In this document: piece by piece, positions 27,980 through 37,772 of the stretch
Layout: each line of letters begins with the position of its first letter
How positions within the stretch are numbered: position 1 is the first letter of the stretch
Source of the DNA: Candidozyma auris
Lineage: Eukaryota > Ascomycota > Pichiomycetes > Serinales > Metschnikowiaceae
Direction of reading: 5' to 3'
Assembly: GCF_003013715.1 (NCBI RefSeq)
Contig: NC_072815.1
Coordinates: forward strand, 744,001 to 808,000
DNA length: 64,000 nucleotides
Notes under the pieces: generated by a model
Databases searched by the model: none
What the model was told of the DNA's origin: nothing
The model's input: the letters and a program-made list of their open reading frames with translations, nothing else
Translations under genes and position numbers: made by a program

Positions 27980-30900
27980 ATGCAGCTTTCAAGACAAGGC
28001 TCCCTCTCCTCGACCGCTTCGAATTCCCATAGCCATCCTCAAATGATAGGACCATGGAAGCTAGGTAAAACACTCGGAAGAGGTGCCACAGGACGTGTTC
28101 TCCTCGGCATAAACAGTACTACCGGCCAAAAAGCCGCTGTCAAGGTTGTTTCCAAATCGGCATTGAATGATGAATATGACAAGCCTACCAAAGGCGGTCT
28201 TCCTTACGGCATTGAGCGTGAAATTATCATCATGAAGTTGCTCACTCACCCAAATGTGTTGCGTCTTTACGATGTTTGGGAAACATCGAAGGCTTTGTAT
28301 TTGGTTTTAGAGTACGTTGAGGGAGGCGAGCTATTTGATTTATTGGTCGAAAGAGGCCCATTGCAAGAACAGGAGGCCGTTAAATACTTCAGACAAATCA
28401 TCTTGGGCACAGCCTACTGCCACGCCTTGGGAATTTGCCATAGGGATTTGAAACCAGAAAATTTACTACTCGACGCCTCGCTCAACGTTAAATTAGCAGA
28501 TTTTGGTATGGCTGCCCTCGAAAGTAATGGTAAGCTACTTGAAACTTCCTGTGGCTCTCCACATTACGCTGCTCCAGAAATTGTTTCCGGATTGAAATAC
28601 CATGGCGCTGCATCCGACGTCTGGTCTTGTGGTGTTATTCTTTTCGCATTGCTCACTGGACGTTTACCTTTCGATGACGAGAATATCAGAAATTTGTTAT
28701 TGAAAGTCCAGGCTGGTAACTTTGATATGCCTGAGGAATTGAGTGACGATGCCCAGGATTTGATTTGGCGTATGCTCACGGTGGATCCAATGAAGAGATT
28801 GACAACTCCAGAAGTCTTGAATCACCGCTTGTTGAACAAGTACCCCATCCCGAACGAAGATTTAATCAGCGTTAAGTCATTGCCACATCCCGAAACTGCT
28901 TATAGATCATTGGGCTCGATTAAGAACATCGATAAACAGATATTACTGAATCTTTCCATCTTATGGCATGACAGAGCAGAGGAAGAAATCATTGATTGCC
29001 TCCTTAAAAAGGGTCAAAATCCTGAGAAAACCTTTTATGCTTTGCTTCTTAGATATAGACACAATCTGGATGAGTTCGCAACACCATCTGCATCAGTCAA
29101 TGGTTCTCCTGGAAAGAGATTACCTCGTTCAACATCATCATTATCTAATAGGGGGACACCAAAGCGCAAGAGCAGCAAGATTAATGCTACCACAGCTAAA
29201 AACAGACCTGTGTCATTCCAAAGACGCTATGGGGCGAATAGGAACTCTGTCATCAACACAAGGAGACATTCTGCAAACTCAAGTGTGCAAAATTCTCCAT
29301 TCAGATCTCCTGGCAAGAACAACAGAGCGTATAACCAGTCACCTTCAAAGTCACCACGAAAGAGGAGCGTGGTATCTAGATCGACAACGGCAAGCTTGCC
29401 CAAAAACCTTTACAATGAGATTGTCAATGCGCAAGATACCACCGAGGGATCTCTTTCTCCAACGTTGCCCTCGAAAGATTCTATCTATGCGGAAGGAAAT
29501 GAGGCACCAGGAAGCAAGGAAGAGGCATACAAAGAAGCGCAAGCAGCTCTCGAATCAGCACCCACCTTGGCGCCGGGAGCATCGACCAGCGCAAACAAGA
29601 GAAGTTCTGTTCTCACCAAAAACAACAGGATGTCCAGGCGTAAGTCTTTGAGGCAATCACTCACTTCTGGTCTCAAGAGGAACTCAATCACAGTAAAACT
29701 ATTGTCAACATATGCTAAGTTGTCCAGTGAGACCGATTGGGAGTACATGGATAAGCAAACTAAACGTACTTCGGCGACGTTTGCCACCCTTTGCGATAAA
29801 ATTTTCAATCAGGAAGATTACAATGCTGATGACGAAAAACTTGAGGACGAAGAAGAAAAGAGGGTGAAGGAGTACGAGAGACTCATGGAAATTGAACGCA
29901 AGAAGCACGACGCGGAACTCAAAGCTAGAAGAGAACTTGCAAAGCAAAAAAGACGCCTGAAAAGACGCTCCTTGCTAGCATCATCTCAAAAGCTATCTAT
30001 AACTGTCACAGAAGACAGCAAAGACGATGGTGAAGCAAAACCTGAGGGTGGAGAGATCCTGCAACCAAAGAGACAGTCCAAACAGATTGGCAATTTACGT
30101 TCCATATCGGAGGGCGCAAAAGAAGATCACAATGAGTTGACACAAGCGGACGTTGACAAACTCAAAAAGAGATCTGTTACACAACCTAACCCTCGTCGCA
30201 GACTCACCCCAATTCTTACTAGACGCCCTGTGTCTCGTTTAGATCCATTGTGGACCGCTCAAAAAATAGATGATATCGATGACGAAGTCGCCGATACCGA
30301 GGTGGCAAAAGCTCAAAGAAAGAAAGTCAACAGAGAATCGATGGTCTCTGTTGGAAATGCCGACGATGTTCGTCGACTTTCCAAAAATTTCGACTACGAT
30401 ACCAATGAAATCCAACTTTTGGATCATGAAAAGGATGAAACAGACTTGAGTGAAGATTACAACAAAGAAATTAGAAAATCAAAGCTACTCAATTCTCAAT
30501 ACAATTTGAAAAGCGAATTGAATGAAGGGTCCAAGACCGCTCCAAGAAAGAGAGGCCAGAGAACTGCCAGCGAGAAACTTGAAGATAGGAAGACTTTAAT
30601 CGGCAGTGTCCATATACCTAAAGTGACAAGAAAGTCAACACATTTCTCAGCATCCAACAAAAGATTGTCTATTCTTACAATGAGATCTACCAAAGAATCC
30701 TATCATGATTTGAACAGCATTCTTGATGCCCATAATGAGGACATTCAAGAGGATGAGCTCGCAGAAGAAGAAAAAATTGACAGAGGTATGCCTCAACTCA
30801 GAACCAGTTTTGCTGATCGCTTGGATCGTGCTGGCTTTGCCAATGATGATGACGATGATATGTCTGAAGGTGGATCTGTTATGGATTTTGATGAGCATCT

Positions 30901-31855
30901 TGCAAACAAAAGATCGTCATATTATGCTGGAAATGGACCAAAGAGATACCCAACAACGAAGAGGCACTCAGCTAAGCCCAAAAAGGGTCCATTGGACGAT
31001 GATGAAACTTTGACGGATACGAAAGATCATGACAAGAAGAATGCCGATTACACGTTTGCTGATGATGGTGACAATAAACAGAACGATGATAGCGAGAGAG
31101 ATGTCTTCGAAAATATCAAGTTACCAAAGGAGAAAAAGAATGATTCCGCAAAATCTAGGCCTAGAGTTGGACGGAATCCAGTTTCTACGATGTTGATTCC
31201 TGACATGGAGAAGGTTGATGCCGAAACAAGACAAGGAGGACTGAAACCATACGGAAAGGTTCATCCTGAAAAAGAAGCACTCGATGGAGCTCGAAAAAAC
31301 CCCAAACCTTTGGTCGATACTACCAACACCCCACCCAAGATCACGCAAGATCCTCCACAGAAACGCAACAGATCAATTTTCAGAAAGCTTTCCTGGGGAA
31401 CCAAAAAATCATTGGAAGACAGCAATGCTCAACAGCTTCCATCACCAGCTGACTCTAGGGCAAACTCTGTCGAAGAGAAGAAAGGCGGTTTGTTTTCAAG
31501 ATGGTTCTCCTCGTCCCAGACTGCTCCATCTGCTGATGACATCAAGAGATACCGCACAATACTACCCAGACATGAGATGATAACTGCGTTGTACGCTCTT
31601 CTCAATTCCTGGTCAAATTTTGGGCTTAAAAATTTGAAGAAAGACAGCGTGGGATACAACATTACTGGTGCGATTTCTGGAAACAACTCTTTCAATTTGA
31701 AGAGCTGTAAATTTAGAATCAAGATAAACTCAAGAGCATTGAATCAAAAGTCAGAGTTGATTTGTGCAAAAGTGAAAGGTTCAAGTGCTACATCCACGAC
31801 ATTATTTAAAGAGATCCAAAAAGTCTTGGAAAAAGAAGGCGTTTTGGAGGCCTGA
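27980..31855 (+). CDS. GIN4: Nim1/AMPK-related septin kinase, GIN4 type
   Basis: The 1291-residue protein has an N-terminal Ser/Thr kinase domain (about residues 22-290). Visible parts are GKTLGRGATGRV, the catalytic Lys in AAVKVV, CHRDLKPENLL, LADFGMA and YAAPEIVSG. A conserved segment after it contains KTFYALLLRYRHN. A long, basic, Ser-rich low-complexity middle follows, with an acidic coiled-coil stretch (EDEEEKRVKEYERLMEIERKK region). The C-terminal KA1-like membrane-binding domain spans about 1190-1291. Gin4/Kcc4/Hsl1 kinases sit at the bud neck and control septin organisation and the morphogenesis checkpoint. The overall plan fits Gin4 best; Hsl1 is the alternative. The frame is open 42 codons upstream only from a TTG, so I start at the ATG at 27980. 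Confidence 0.85.
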   Translation: MQLSRQGSLSSTASNSHSHPQMIGPWKLGKTLGRGATGRVLLGINSTTGQKAAVKVVSKSALNDEYDKPTKGGLPYGIEREIIIMKLLTHPNVLRLYDVWETSKALYLVLEYVEGGELFDLLVERGPLQEQEAVKYFRQIILGTAYCHALGICHRDLKPENLLLDASLNVKLADFGMAALESNGKLLETSCGSPHYAAPEIVSGLKYHGAASDVWSCGVILFALLTGRLPFDDENIRNLLLKVQAGNFDMPEELSDDAQDLIWRMLTVDPMKRLTTPEVLNHRLLNKYPIPNEDLISVKSLPHPETAYRSLGSIKNIDKQILLNLSILWHDRAEEEIIDCLLKKGQNPEKTFYALLLRYRHNLDEFATPSASVNGSPGKRLPRSTSSLSNRGTPKRKSSKINATTAKNRPVSFQRRYGANRNSVINTRRHSANSSVQNSPFRSPGKNNRAYNQSPSKSPRKRSVVSRSTTASLPKNLYNEIVNAQDTTEGSLSPTLPSKDSIYAEGNEAPGSKEEAYKEAQAALESAPTLAPGASTSANKRSSVLTKNNRMSRRKSLRQSLTSGLKRNSITVKLLSTYAKLSSETDWEYMDKQTKRTSATFATLCDKIFNQEDYNADDEKLEDEEEKRVKEYERLMEIERKKHDAELKARRELAKQKRRLKRRSLLASSQKLSITVTEDSKDDGEAKPEGGEILQPKRQSKQIGNLRSISEGAKEDHNELTQADVDKLKKRSVTQPNPRRRLTPILTRRPVSRLDPLWTAQKIDDIDDEVADTEVAKAQRKKVNRESMVSVGNADDVRRLSKNFDYDTNEIQLLDHEKDETDLSEDYNKEIRKSKLLNSQYNLKSELNEGSKTAPRKRGQRTASEKLEDRKTLIGSVHIPKVTRKSTHFSASNKRLSILTMRSTKESYHDLNSILDAHNEDIQEDELAEEEKIDRGMPQLRTSFADRLDRAGFANDDDDDMSEGGSVMDFDEHLANKRSSYYAGNGPKRYPTTKRHSAKPKKGPLDDDETLTDTKDHDKKNADYTFADDGDNKQNDDSERDVFENIKLPKEKKNDSAKSRPRVGRNPVSTMLIPDMEKVDAETRQGGLKPYGKVHPEKEALDGARKNPKPLVDTTNTPPKITQDPPQKRNRSIFRKLSWGTKKSLEDSNAQQLPSPADSRANSVEEKKGGLFSRWFSSSQTAPSADDIKRYRTILPRHEMITALYALLNSWSNFGLKNLKKDSVGYNITGAISGNNSFNLKSCKFRIKINSRALNQKSELICAKVKGSSATSTTLFKEIQKVLEKEGVLEA

Positions 31856-32001
31856 AATTGTACATTACTGATGTTGGAAATAAATTGTAATTATATATAT
31901 TAAGATAGAGTTTATGAAGCTGTAGATAGTAAAATAGAGAGAGACAATTACTAAAGGAATGCGACGTAATTTTATTATTATGCAAATGAAGTGACAAGCA
32001 C

Positions 32002-33171
32002 CTAATTTGTGACAGTTTCACTCGACAACGCTTTCAATTTCTTCTTGAGAACCTTGCCTGGGTTGAGAACGTACACGCATTTCTTATCGATCTCAATACA
32101 CTCTTCACGACTAGTTTCGATCTTTGTTTTCGCAACAGATATGCATCTTCGAATAGTTTTCACCAATTCTTCATATAGATTTACAGGAGATTGGCCGTGT
32201 GGTTTCTGACTGACTTTATTCTCAGGATCAGTAGCCTTAGTGTCCATATTCTCGCCCTTGCCTTCACTTGTTTCTTCAGGGTCTTCTTCAGTAATACTCT
32301 CTAAATGTGTCCCATCATTACTTTTCGAGAACTTGATCTTGAGATATCTATTAGTCACTCTTTTGTTGCAGTCGTACAACGCAGCTAGTGCAATCTGAGG
32401 AGGTGTGAAAAGGAACGCAACATCGCTGAGAAGAGCATAATCATTAAGCCACTTTTTCGCTTCATCATAGAGAGTTCCAATAGTGTCTATGTTGACATCA
32501 TACATGACTGGTGTAGGATGCATTAGAACTTGTTGAAGGTCAAGGAAGAAACCGTAGAGCGGTCTGAATGGGTGATGAACTAGAAGGGTAAATCTAAGCG
32601 ATTGTAAGACGTCAAATTCTAGATTCAAAATGTCCAGCTTCTCTGTTTTCGGAAGAAGGCTGCAAAAAGAATCTATAGATATGAAGTAGTTTTCCAGCTT
32701 TGCTGCCAAGAAGACGCAAGTGAACACGATGTTCTTGGGATGATACGTCATGGGTGAATTATGAAGGTAAAACCTCTGAAAAAAAGCAACAGCTGTAGCC
32801 TTAACTTGAGTGGGCATCCGAAAATGGGCACATGTTTGCAAAATCTGCTGGGCGAAGAATTGAAGGTATTTTTGCTGTTCGTCGAACGTTATTAGATCTA
32901 GCACCTTGTCAGATGTGAGTTTATCCGCATGCTGAGCGAATACTTCGCCTTTCTCTAAGCTCATCTTCTCCTTAGTTTCTTCAAATCGTTCTATAGCTGC
33001 CATTCGTCCATTTTCATATGTTGATTTCTTGACGTGGTCGAGTTCATCACTTGTGAAAGACCATAGTTGATATTGAGAAGATCGCCTGTACAAATCATCA
33101 ATAGAAACCGTCGTCTTTTGTTTTGGCACTGTCAGCTCTGCTGAGGATCCATCAGTTTCACTCTCTGTCAT
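32002..33171 (-). CDS. CCL1: Cyclin H homologue CCL1 of TFIIH/TFIIK
   Basis: The 389-residue protein is the cyclin partner of the CTD kinase Kin28 in TFIIH. The family N-terminus is visible (SIDDLYRRSSQYQLWSFT near residues 22-39). The cyclin boxes follow, with ATAVAFFQRFYLHNSPM, HPKNIVFTCVFLAAKLENYFISID and ESLKF-like LQSLRFTLLVHHPFRPLYGFFLDL. A charged C-terminal third follows. The open frame extends 25 codons upstream but begins at GTG after a stop, so the ATG at 33171 is used. Length equals the yeast protein (about 393). Confidence 0.93.
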   Translation of the reverse strand: MTESETDGSSAELTVPKQKTTVSIDDLYRRSSQYQLWSFTSDELDHVKKSTYENGRMAAIERFEETKEKMSLEKGEVFAQHADKLTSDKVLDLITFDEQQKYLQFFAQQILQTCAHFRMPTQVKATAVAFFQRFYLHNSPMTYHPKNIVFTCVFLAAKLENYFISIDSFCSLLPKTEKLDILNLEFDVLQSLRFTLLVHHPFRPLYGFFLDLQQVLMHPTPVMYDVNIDTIGTLYDEAKKWLNDYALLSDVAFLFTPPQIALAALYDCNKRVTNRYLKIKFSKSNDGTHLESITEEDPEETSEGKGENMDTKATDPENKVSQKPHGQSPVNLYEELVKTIRRCISVAKTKIETSREECIEIDKKCVYVLNPGKVLKKKLKALSSETVTN

Positions 33172-33500
33172 GAAGCCGTATGAATTGCAAGCGTCTTCCA
33201 AGTTGGACCTGTTATCTGCATATGCGCTTCCTTCATGCTGCCTCACTCAGAGGTTCAGTCTTAAACTGGATCAAGGCAAGCTACTCGAAAACGTTGCACA
33301 CCCACGATCAAATGATTCTTCGTGTATATTTCAAAGAATTCCTCATATCTTTCTTGAAGAATCCAGAGTACTATGCTGAAGCCTGTCCTACGCGCATGAA
33401 ACTATCTCCGAATGTCTCTAATGCATTCGTTTATGACACTATACACATGTATACCTATATTAGTTTCTCACTGATACCGTCTCTAGATTCCTCCTTTATT

Positions 33501-34283
33501 TTACATGATACCCCACACGTCCTCGCATCCGTGACAGAACTTAGAGCAAGCCACAGAAGCCGATAAAGGATAATTGGAAAGCCCAATCTTCTCATCGACG
33601 TATTCGTCAGCAAAGTTATCCTGACCTCTAGCCATGGCACCCACAAAAACGCATATGCTTTCATCTTCATCTAAAGTTTCCACGTAGTCTTGCACTCTTC
33701 TGATTTCTGCATCGAAACTTAATGTGATCTTACGGCACTTTGTTGGAAGATGATCCGTGATAGGATTCTTGATCACTTTGAGCAATTTTTCCTCGGAATT
33801 TACCAGGCGAATGCTGAGTTTATGCAAAAGCTGCACCATCAAACCAGAGAATCTCTTAAAAGTTCTTGGGATTCTTACGCTGGGATTCACTTCTATCAAT
33901 ACCCCTCTCGCAGTGTGGATAAATACCTGTAGTCTGCCTGCCTTATTGATAGGGGAGTCCAACAAAGTCAAGAGGCACTGATGGGTGATATCAGGTCTGG
34001 CTTCGGCAATATCACGGCCCATCTTCCTCAATAAGCCCTGGTGGTCATCACAGTTCAAAAGAGCATATTTGTCACCAGCAGAGGCACCCGTGCCAATCTT
34101 ATGTGTCTCCAAACATGCCTGCGATAAGACTACCACTAGTCTTTTGGTATCTTTATCCTTCGATGTGAGTACTTGAGGTCTCGTGGGAACGAACGAAGCT
34201 GGTGGAGCAGCTGGGGCACCATTTGAAGGCTCCTTTTTTGTGGAGTTGGAACTCAGGGTTTTCAGGGTTTGCTCCTCTGCCAT
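33501..34283 (-). CDS. EMG1: EMG1/NEP1, 18S rRNA pseudouridine N1-methyltransferase
   Basis: The 260-residue protein is a SPOUT-class methyltransferase that methylates a pseudouridine of 18S rRNA (the hypermodified m1acp3-psi) and is needed for 40S assembly in the nucleolus. Motifs seen are [15 protein letters not shown] (about 47-61), [37 protein letters not shown] and [27 protein letters not shown]. The knotted C-terminal part follows ([42 protein letters not shown]). The N-terminal 45 residues are low-complexity. Confidence 0.96.
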   Translation of the reverse strand: MAEEQTLKTLSSNSTKKEPSNGAPAAPPASFVPTRPQVLTSKDKDTKRLVVVLSQACLETHKIGTGASAGDKYALLNCDDHQGLLRKMGRDIAEARPDITHQCLLTLLDSPINKAGRLQVFIHTARGVLIEVNPSVRIPRTFKRFSGLMVQLLHKLSIRLVNSEEKLLKVIKNPITDHLPTKCRKITLSFDAEIRRVQDYVETLDEDESICVFVGAMARGQDNFADEYVDEKIGLSNYPLSASVACSKFCHGCEDVWGIM

Positions 34284-34658
34284 TGTTTTTGTTGTAGCAC
34301 AGGGTCTTTCAGGTGGATTGTGATTGATGAGATTGAAAAAAAATCAGCGATGAATGCATTGTGCGCTAAGTATGTAAAGAATACCAAGTTCCCAATTTCG
34401 GGCAGCCGATACCTAACATAAATTACCACATCCTTAGACTGCCTTTTTCATAGCTTTTTTCTCAAATCGGTTGATCAAACTTCAAAAATTTCACATTCTT
34501 TATCAAATACTTAATAGTATCCAACCACCATCTATCCTAGGATCGTGCAGGATATCGATATCAGGACCCTACAGCAAATATCTCTGATCAACGAATTTAG
34601 TTACATCAAGTAATCACAGAGTAATCATCAAAATCACTGATATCCCATATGTTCCCCA
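34284..34658. promoter_or_regulatory. Divergent EMG1/LCD1 promoter region
   Basis: A 375-base gene-free interval. I see only AT-rich patches and a short A8 run near 34335-34342. Confidence 0.4.
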
Positions 34659-36758
34659 ATGTCTGACGATAGTTTTGATGATGACGATCACTTGCTTATG
34701 GAACTCGTGAGAGCCACTCAAAAGCCTCAAGATGACGTTCCAACAACGAATGGCTCGAGCAAGAGCGATTTGAATGATCATACTGCCCATAATCAACCTC
34801 AGTCTGATTTGGAGCAACGCATTTTTAGGGCTGACGGTGAGATTGCCATCTTGAGAGCCCAGCTACGAGCGCTTCAAGATCAAAAGTCAGGCGAGTTAAC
34901 GCGTCTACAAAACGAACTTCTTTCATCAAAGGCGCTGAGTGAGTCTCAAATAAATGCTCTTAAGCAGTCAGTTCAGAGGCTTGAAGATGAGAAGAAGTTC
35001 CTTGGAAACGAAGTGAGGGCACTCTCAGCTTCTAAGCGAAGAAAAGTTGAGCCCTCGTATGAGGAGATGAATAAAGCGAAAGAGGTAGCACTGAAATCCC
35101 CGGAAGTTTTCGTCAACGAAAAAATTCATCCTGAAGCTCTTGCTGCTCAAAGTGGATACAACATCTACATACAAGACGATTGGTCTCAGTTCTGTGGGCA
35201 CATCTGGTCTTCAACAATTTTGGGGAGTCCTAGAACGAATCTGGATTTTTTAAACAAAATTTGTCTTGACTCACCCATTGCTATAAGTGAGCATCTTATG
35301 ATTCCTTCTAAGGCTTCCATAATGTCACATCTTTGGACGTTCATTCTTCGCCTCAAAAATACCAGGTTGGATAGTTTGGTATTCACATTCTGTGATCATT
35401 TACTACGGCTTTGCCAGGAACTTCTCCAGCTTTCGAACTCAGCTCTTGCTGTCCCTTTTCTTCTTCTGATGGTGAACACAGCCATAACTTTTAAAACCAC
35501 AGCTGTCAATGAAGAGCTCATTAAACTCTTGACCTCGAAGCTTGCTCACCTACTGAGTTATTTTCTGCGCCTTTTGGACTGGACTTTCGAGGCTGGAGAT
35601 CCACTTTTAGAGAGTCACACTAGAACATATCAACAGGAAGTTCTCGAGAAGTTCACTCTTCTATTAATCTTTGATGTCATGGAAAATGCAACAATGCTAG
35701 CTACACAACACGGAGTCAAGTTCGTAAAATCCCTTTGGAATTCAGATATGATGGACGTTTCCCTTATTTTCAAGCTTCTTCCAGAGAATACGGAAAGATT
35801 CAAATCTGCTGCTCAAGCTAACATATTATTCAACTTCGTCGAGATGCTCTCTTCTTCACTAACTGATGAAGGCATTGCGATAGCAGACTACCAGGTTGAG
35901 AGGAAACTTGTGTCATCCATGATTAAAGTATTTCTAATCGACGTAGAAATCAAGAAGGACTCAATGTTTTACGGCTTGAATAGACCCATAGGAAATAATT
36001 GTGACTTCGACATGATATGTCAGATGATTCCCACTGATCCCATGCCTGTTATAGGTCAGCCGTTCATTTCAGTACCCTTCCCAGCACAAGGAAAGAGCCA
36101 ATGTGAAGAAGAAGTTTTCGAGATGAAGGAAGCACATGAGCATCATATTCTAAGCTTACGACTAAGAATAGCCGCTTTTCTTGAAACTCTTATTATGTCT
36201 CCTTCTGGTACGACAATGGACACCATCACCAGTAAAGAGAGTATGAAGTCTATGGTTCGTATCATTGCCTTGGAGCAGAATCACATAATCCACCAGCCCC
36301 GCTCAAAGCACGTTCACATGAGAATCTCAATCATCGGAATTTTTCTCAAGATATTATACTTCATCGCTGGCGAGATCGATAATATCAACACCATTATTTA
36401 CCCAGAAACGCTCTACGAATTGTTCGTGGTACTCATGCGCATAGCTTTTGGGTCTGGCTCTTTAACGAAAAAGGCTGCGGACTTGCTTTCTCATATGAGA
36501 ACTCACGGGCATGTTCACACAGAGGTTTTCAATAAGCATTGTGAGCAAAGAGCTCGACAGGTAGCCCACTTCAATGTCTACGATGATGGTCCGAAGAAAC
36601 TTGAGGAGATGGCTGCTCTCGAGAGTGACTTTGCAAACGGACTCGAGTTTCCTTACGAACAAGAAACAATCGAAATCGCGAGAGAAATCTTAAGTCTTTG
36701 CGTCAATCACGACGAGGCCGATAATCTTTACTTCAACATGAACTACGAGGAGTCCTAA
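34659..36758 (+). CDS. LCD1: DNA-damage checkpoint protein LCD1/DDC2 (ATRIP homologue)
   Basis: The 699-residue protein fits the ATRIP family, the obligate partner of the Mec1/ATR kinase that brings it to RPA-coated single-stranded DNA. An acidic N-terminus (MSDDSFDDDDHLLMEL) resembles the RPA-contacting segment. A coiled coil follows at about residues 48-128 (ADGEIAILRAQLRALQDQK ... VQRLEDEKKFLGNEVRAL), then SKRRK. The remainder is a long helical-repeat region that contacts the kinase. S. cerevisiae Lcd1 has 747 residues with the same layout. It converges on RPL37 with 49 bases between the stops. Confidence 0.88.
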   Translation: MSDDSFDDDDHLLMELVRATQKPQDDVPTTNGSSKSDLNDHTAHNQPQSDLEQRIFRADGEIAILRAQLRALQDQKSGELTRLQNELLSSKALSESQINALKQSVQRLEDEKKFLGNEVRALSASKRRKVEPSYEEMNKAKEVALKSPEVFVNEKIHPEALAAQSGYNIYIQDDWSQFCGHIWSSTILGSPRTNLDFLNKICLDSPIAISEHLMIPSKASIMSHLWTFILRLKNTRLDSLVFTFCDHLLRLCQELLQLSNSALAVPFLLLMVNTAITFKTTAVNEELIKLLTSKLAHLLSYFLRLLDWTFEAGDPLLESHTRTYQQEVLEKFTLLLIFDVMENATMLATQHGVKFVKSLWNSDMMDVSLIFKLLPENTERFKSAAQANILFNFVEMLSSSLTDEGIAIADYQVERKLVSSMIKVFLIDVEIKKDSMFYGLNRPIGNNCDFDMICQMIPTDPMPVIGQPFISVPFPAQGKSQCEEEVFEMKEAHEHHILSLRLRIAAFLETLIMSPSGTTMDTITSKESMKSMVRIIALEQNHIIHQPRSKHVHMRISIIGIFLKILYFIAGEIDNINTIIYPETLYELFVVLMRIAFGSGSLTKKAADLLSHMRTHGHVHTEVFNKHCEQRARQVAHFNVYDDGPKKLEEMAALESDFANGLEFPYEQETIEIAREILSLCVNHDEADNLYFNMNYEES

Positions 36759-36807
36759 TAATATTTTCTGATGATGTATTAGTTACAAATGTACTCGTAT
36801 ATTACGC

Positions 36808-37349
36808 TTAAGCAGTCTTGACGGAAGTCTGGAAGCCGTTGTTGAATCTTCTGCTGACGTGCTTAAGGTAGGCCATTCTACCGGTACCAGTAGTTCTTCT
36901 TCTCTTGGCCTTGGAAGCCCAGTTGTAAGATCTCATCTTAGCAGATGGGTAGCCACAAGAAGCACAGGTCTTCTTCTGGGCGTGCAAAGAACGACGGCCA
37001 CATCTGTTGCAGATGATGTGAGACTTGTTGTGTCTCTTACCCATAGATGGAGTACCCTCTGCATTTGTTAGTATATGATTACACACACGGAGACAATTAG
37101 TTGGACGGATGGATGAAAACGATACCAGTACGGATTTGGGGATTTGAGGATTCGATCTGAGAATTTGCACTTGGCAGTCTAGGGATCATTCTGGGAAATG
37201 TTCATCTTGACTATCCTTGGTTTCGAGAAGGTCAGACAATGGTGTCGACGAAGCAGGAGGAAGTTGGGAATTGAAAAAGCATATAACTTTGGCATCAATT
37301 TTCTTATAGATTAAGTCTCGTCGTCGTTGAGGATTTACATACTACCCAT
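36808..37349 (-). CDS. RPL37: 60S ribosomal protein eL37 (two exons, first exon 7 nt)
   Basis: The spliced gene encodes 85 residues of eL37, a zinc-binding protein of the large subunit. It has [13 protein letters not shown], the CNRCG and CASCG pairs that hold the zinc, and a basic tail with [13 protein letters not shown] and YLKHVSRRF. The open frame alone lacks the proper start. The first exon is only ATGGGTA (37343-37349), immediately followed by GTATGT. The second begins at 37058 after TACTAACAAATGCAG. Joining them gives M-G-K-G-T-P-S, the expected family N-terminus. RP genes with an intron right after the start codon are typical of budding yeasts. Confidence 0.97.
37059..37342 (-). other. 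RPL37 intron
   Basis: A 284-nt intron: GTATGT at 37342-37337, TACTAAC at 37073-37067, then AAATGCAG. It is far longer than the HIS1 intron. I looked for a box C/D snoRNA inside (isolated AGATGAA and CTGA elements occur) but the boxes are not convincingly arranged. Confidence 0.92.
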
Positions 37350-37494
37350 GTTGACTGATTATTGATATAGATGTAAGGAAGGAAACCTAACTTAAAGCCG
37401 ACTTTTTTTTTCTCTAGGACGATGCCAGGCGGATGCCGGAAAATTTTCTCGAAGGTGTGCATAGTAACCGCAAAAAAATATGAGTAAACGTGAC

Positions 37495-37502
37495 TTAGGG
37501 CT
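37495..37502 (-). promoter_or_regulatory. Tbf1-type site upstream of RPL37
   Basis: TTAGGGCT, that is AGCCCTAA on the RPL37 strand, matches the Tbf1 consensus ARCCCTAA and lies about 146 bases before the ATG. In CTG-clade yeasts Tbf1 is a known regulator of ribosomal-protein promoters. The rest of the 37350-37701 interval holds only poly-T/A tracts. Confidence 0.55.
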
Positions 37503-37686
37503 CAAGCCCTCAATAGTCAAAAATCCATCTTTAGTCCATTAGCAAGCTACTTAAGATTGGCAAGTTTGCGATATATTTAAGTGAGGAGGACTTGTCGAAA
37601 TGATCACAGGTGAATAAGAGAAAAGTAAAGAACGGGTATTAAATTGCCTTTTTTTCAATTCAGATATATGCGTTTACTGGGAATTG

Positions 37687-37697
37687 AAAAAAAAAAA
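37687..37697 (-). terminator. Pol III terminator of tRNA-Gly
   Basis: A run of 11 A on the + strand, so T11 on the transcribed strand, begins five bases after the tRNA discriminator position. This is the expected Pol III stop. Confidence 0.8.
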
Positions 37698-37701
37698 TTT
37701 T

Positions 37702-37772
37702 TGCGCAAGCCCGGAATCGAACCGGGGGCCCAACGATGGCAACGTTGGATTTTGCCACTAAACCACTTGCGC
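37702..37772 (-). tRNA. tRNA-Gly(GCC)
   Basis: The 71-nt sequence on the minus strand folds as a full cloverleaf. The acceptor is GCGCAAG paired with CTTGCGC, and the A box is TGGTTTAGTGGC. The anticodon arm is CAACG-TTGCCAT-CGTTG with GCC, and the T arm is CCCGG-TTCGATT-CCGGG with its B box. There is no intron and CCA is not encoded. It is nearly identical to the S. cerevisiae tRNA-Gly(GCC) as I remember it. Confidence 0.97.

Noticed and set aside
37059..37342. Possible box C/D snoRNA inside the RPL37 intron
   Set aside because: Single box-like elements (AGATGAA, CTGA) occur but without the flanking terminal stem or proper order.
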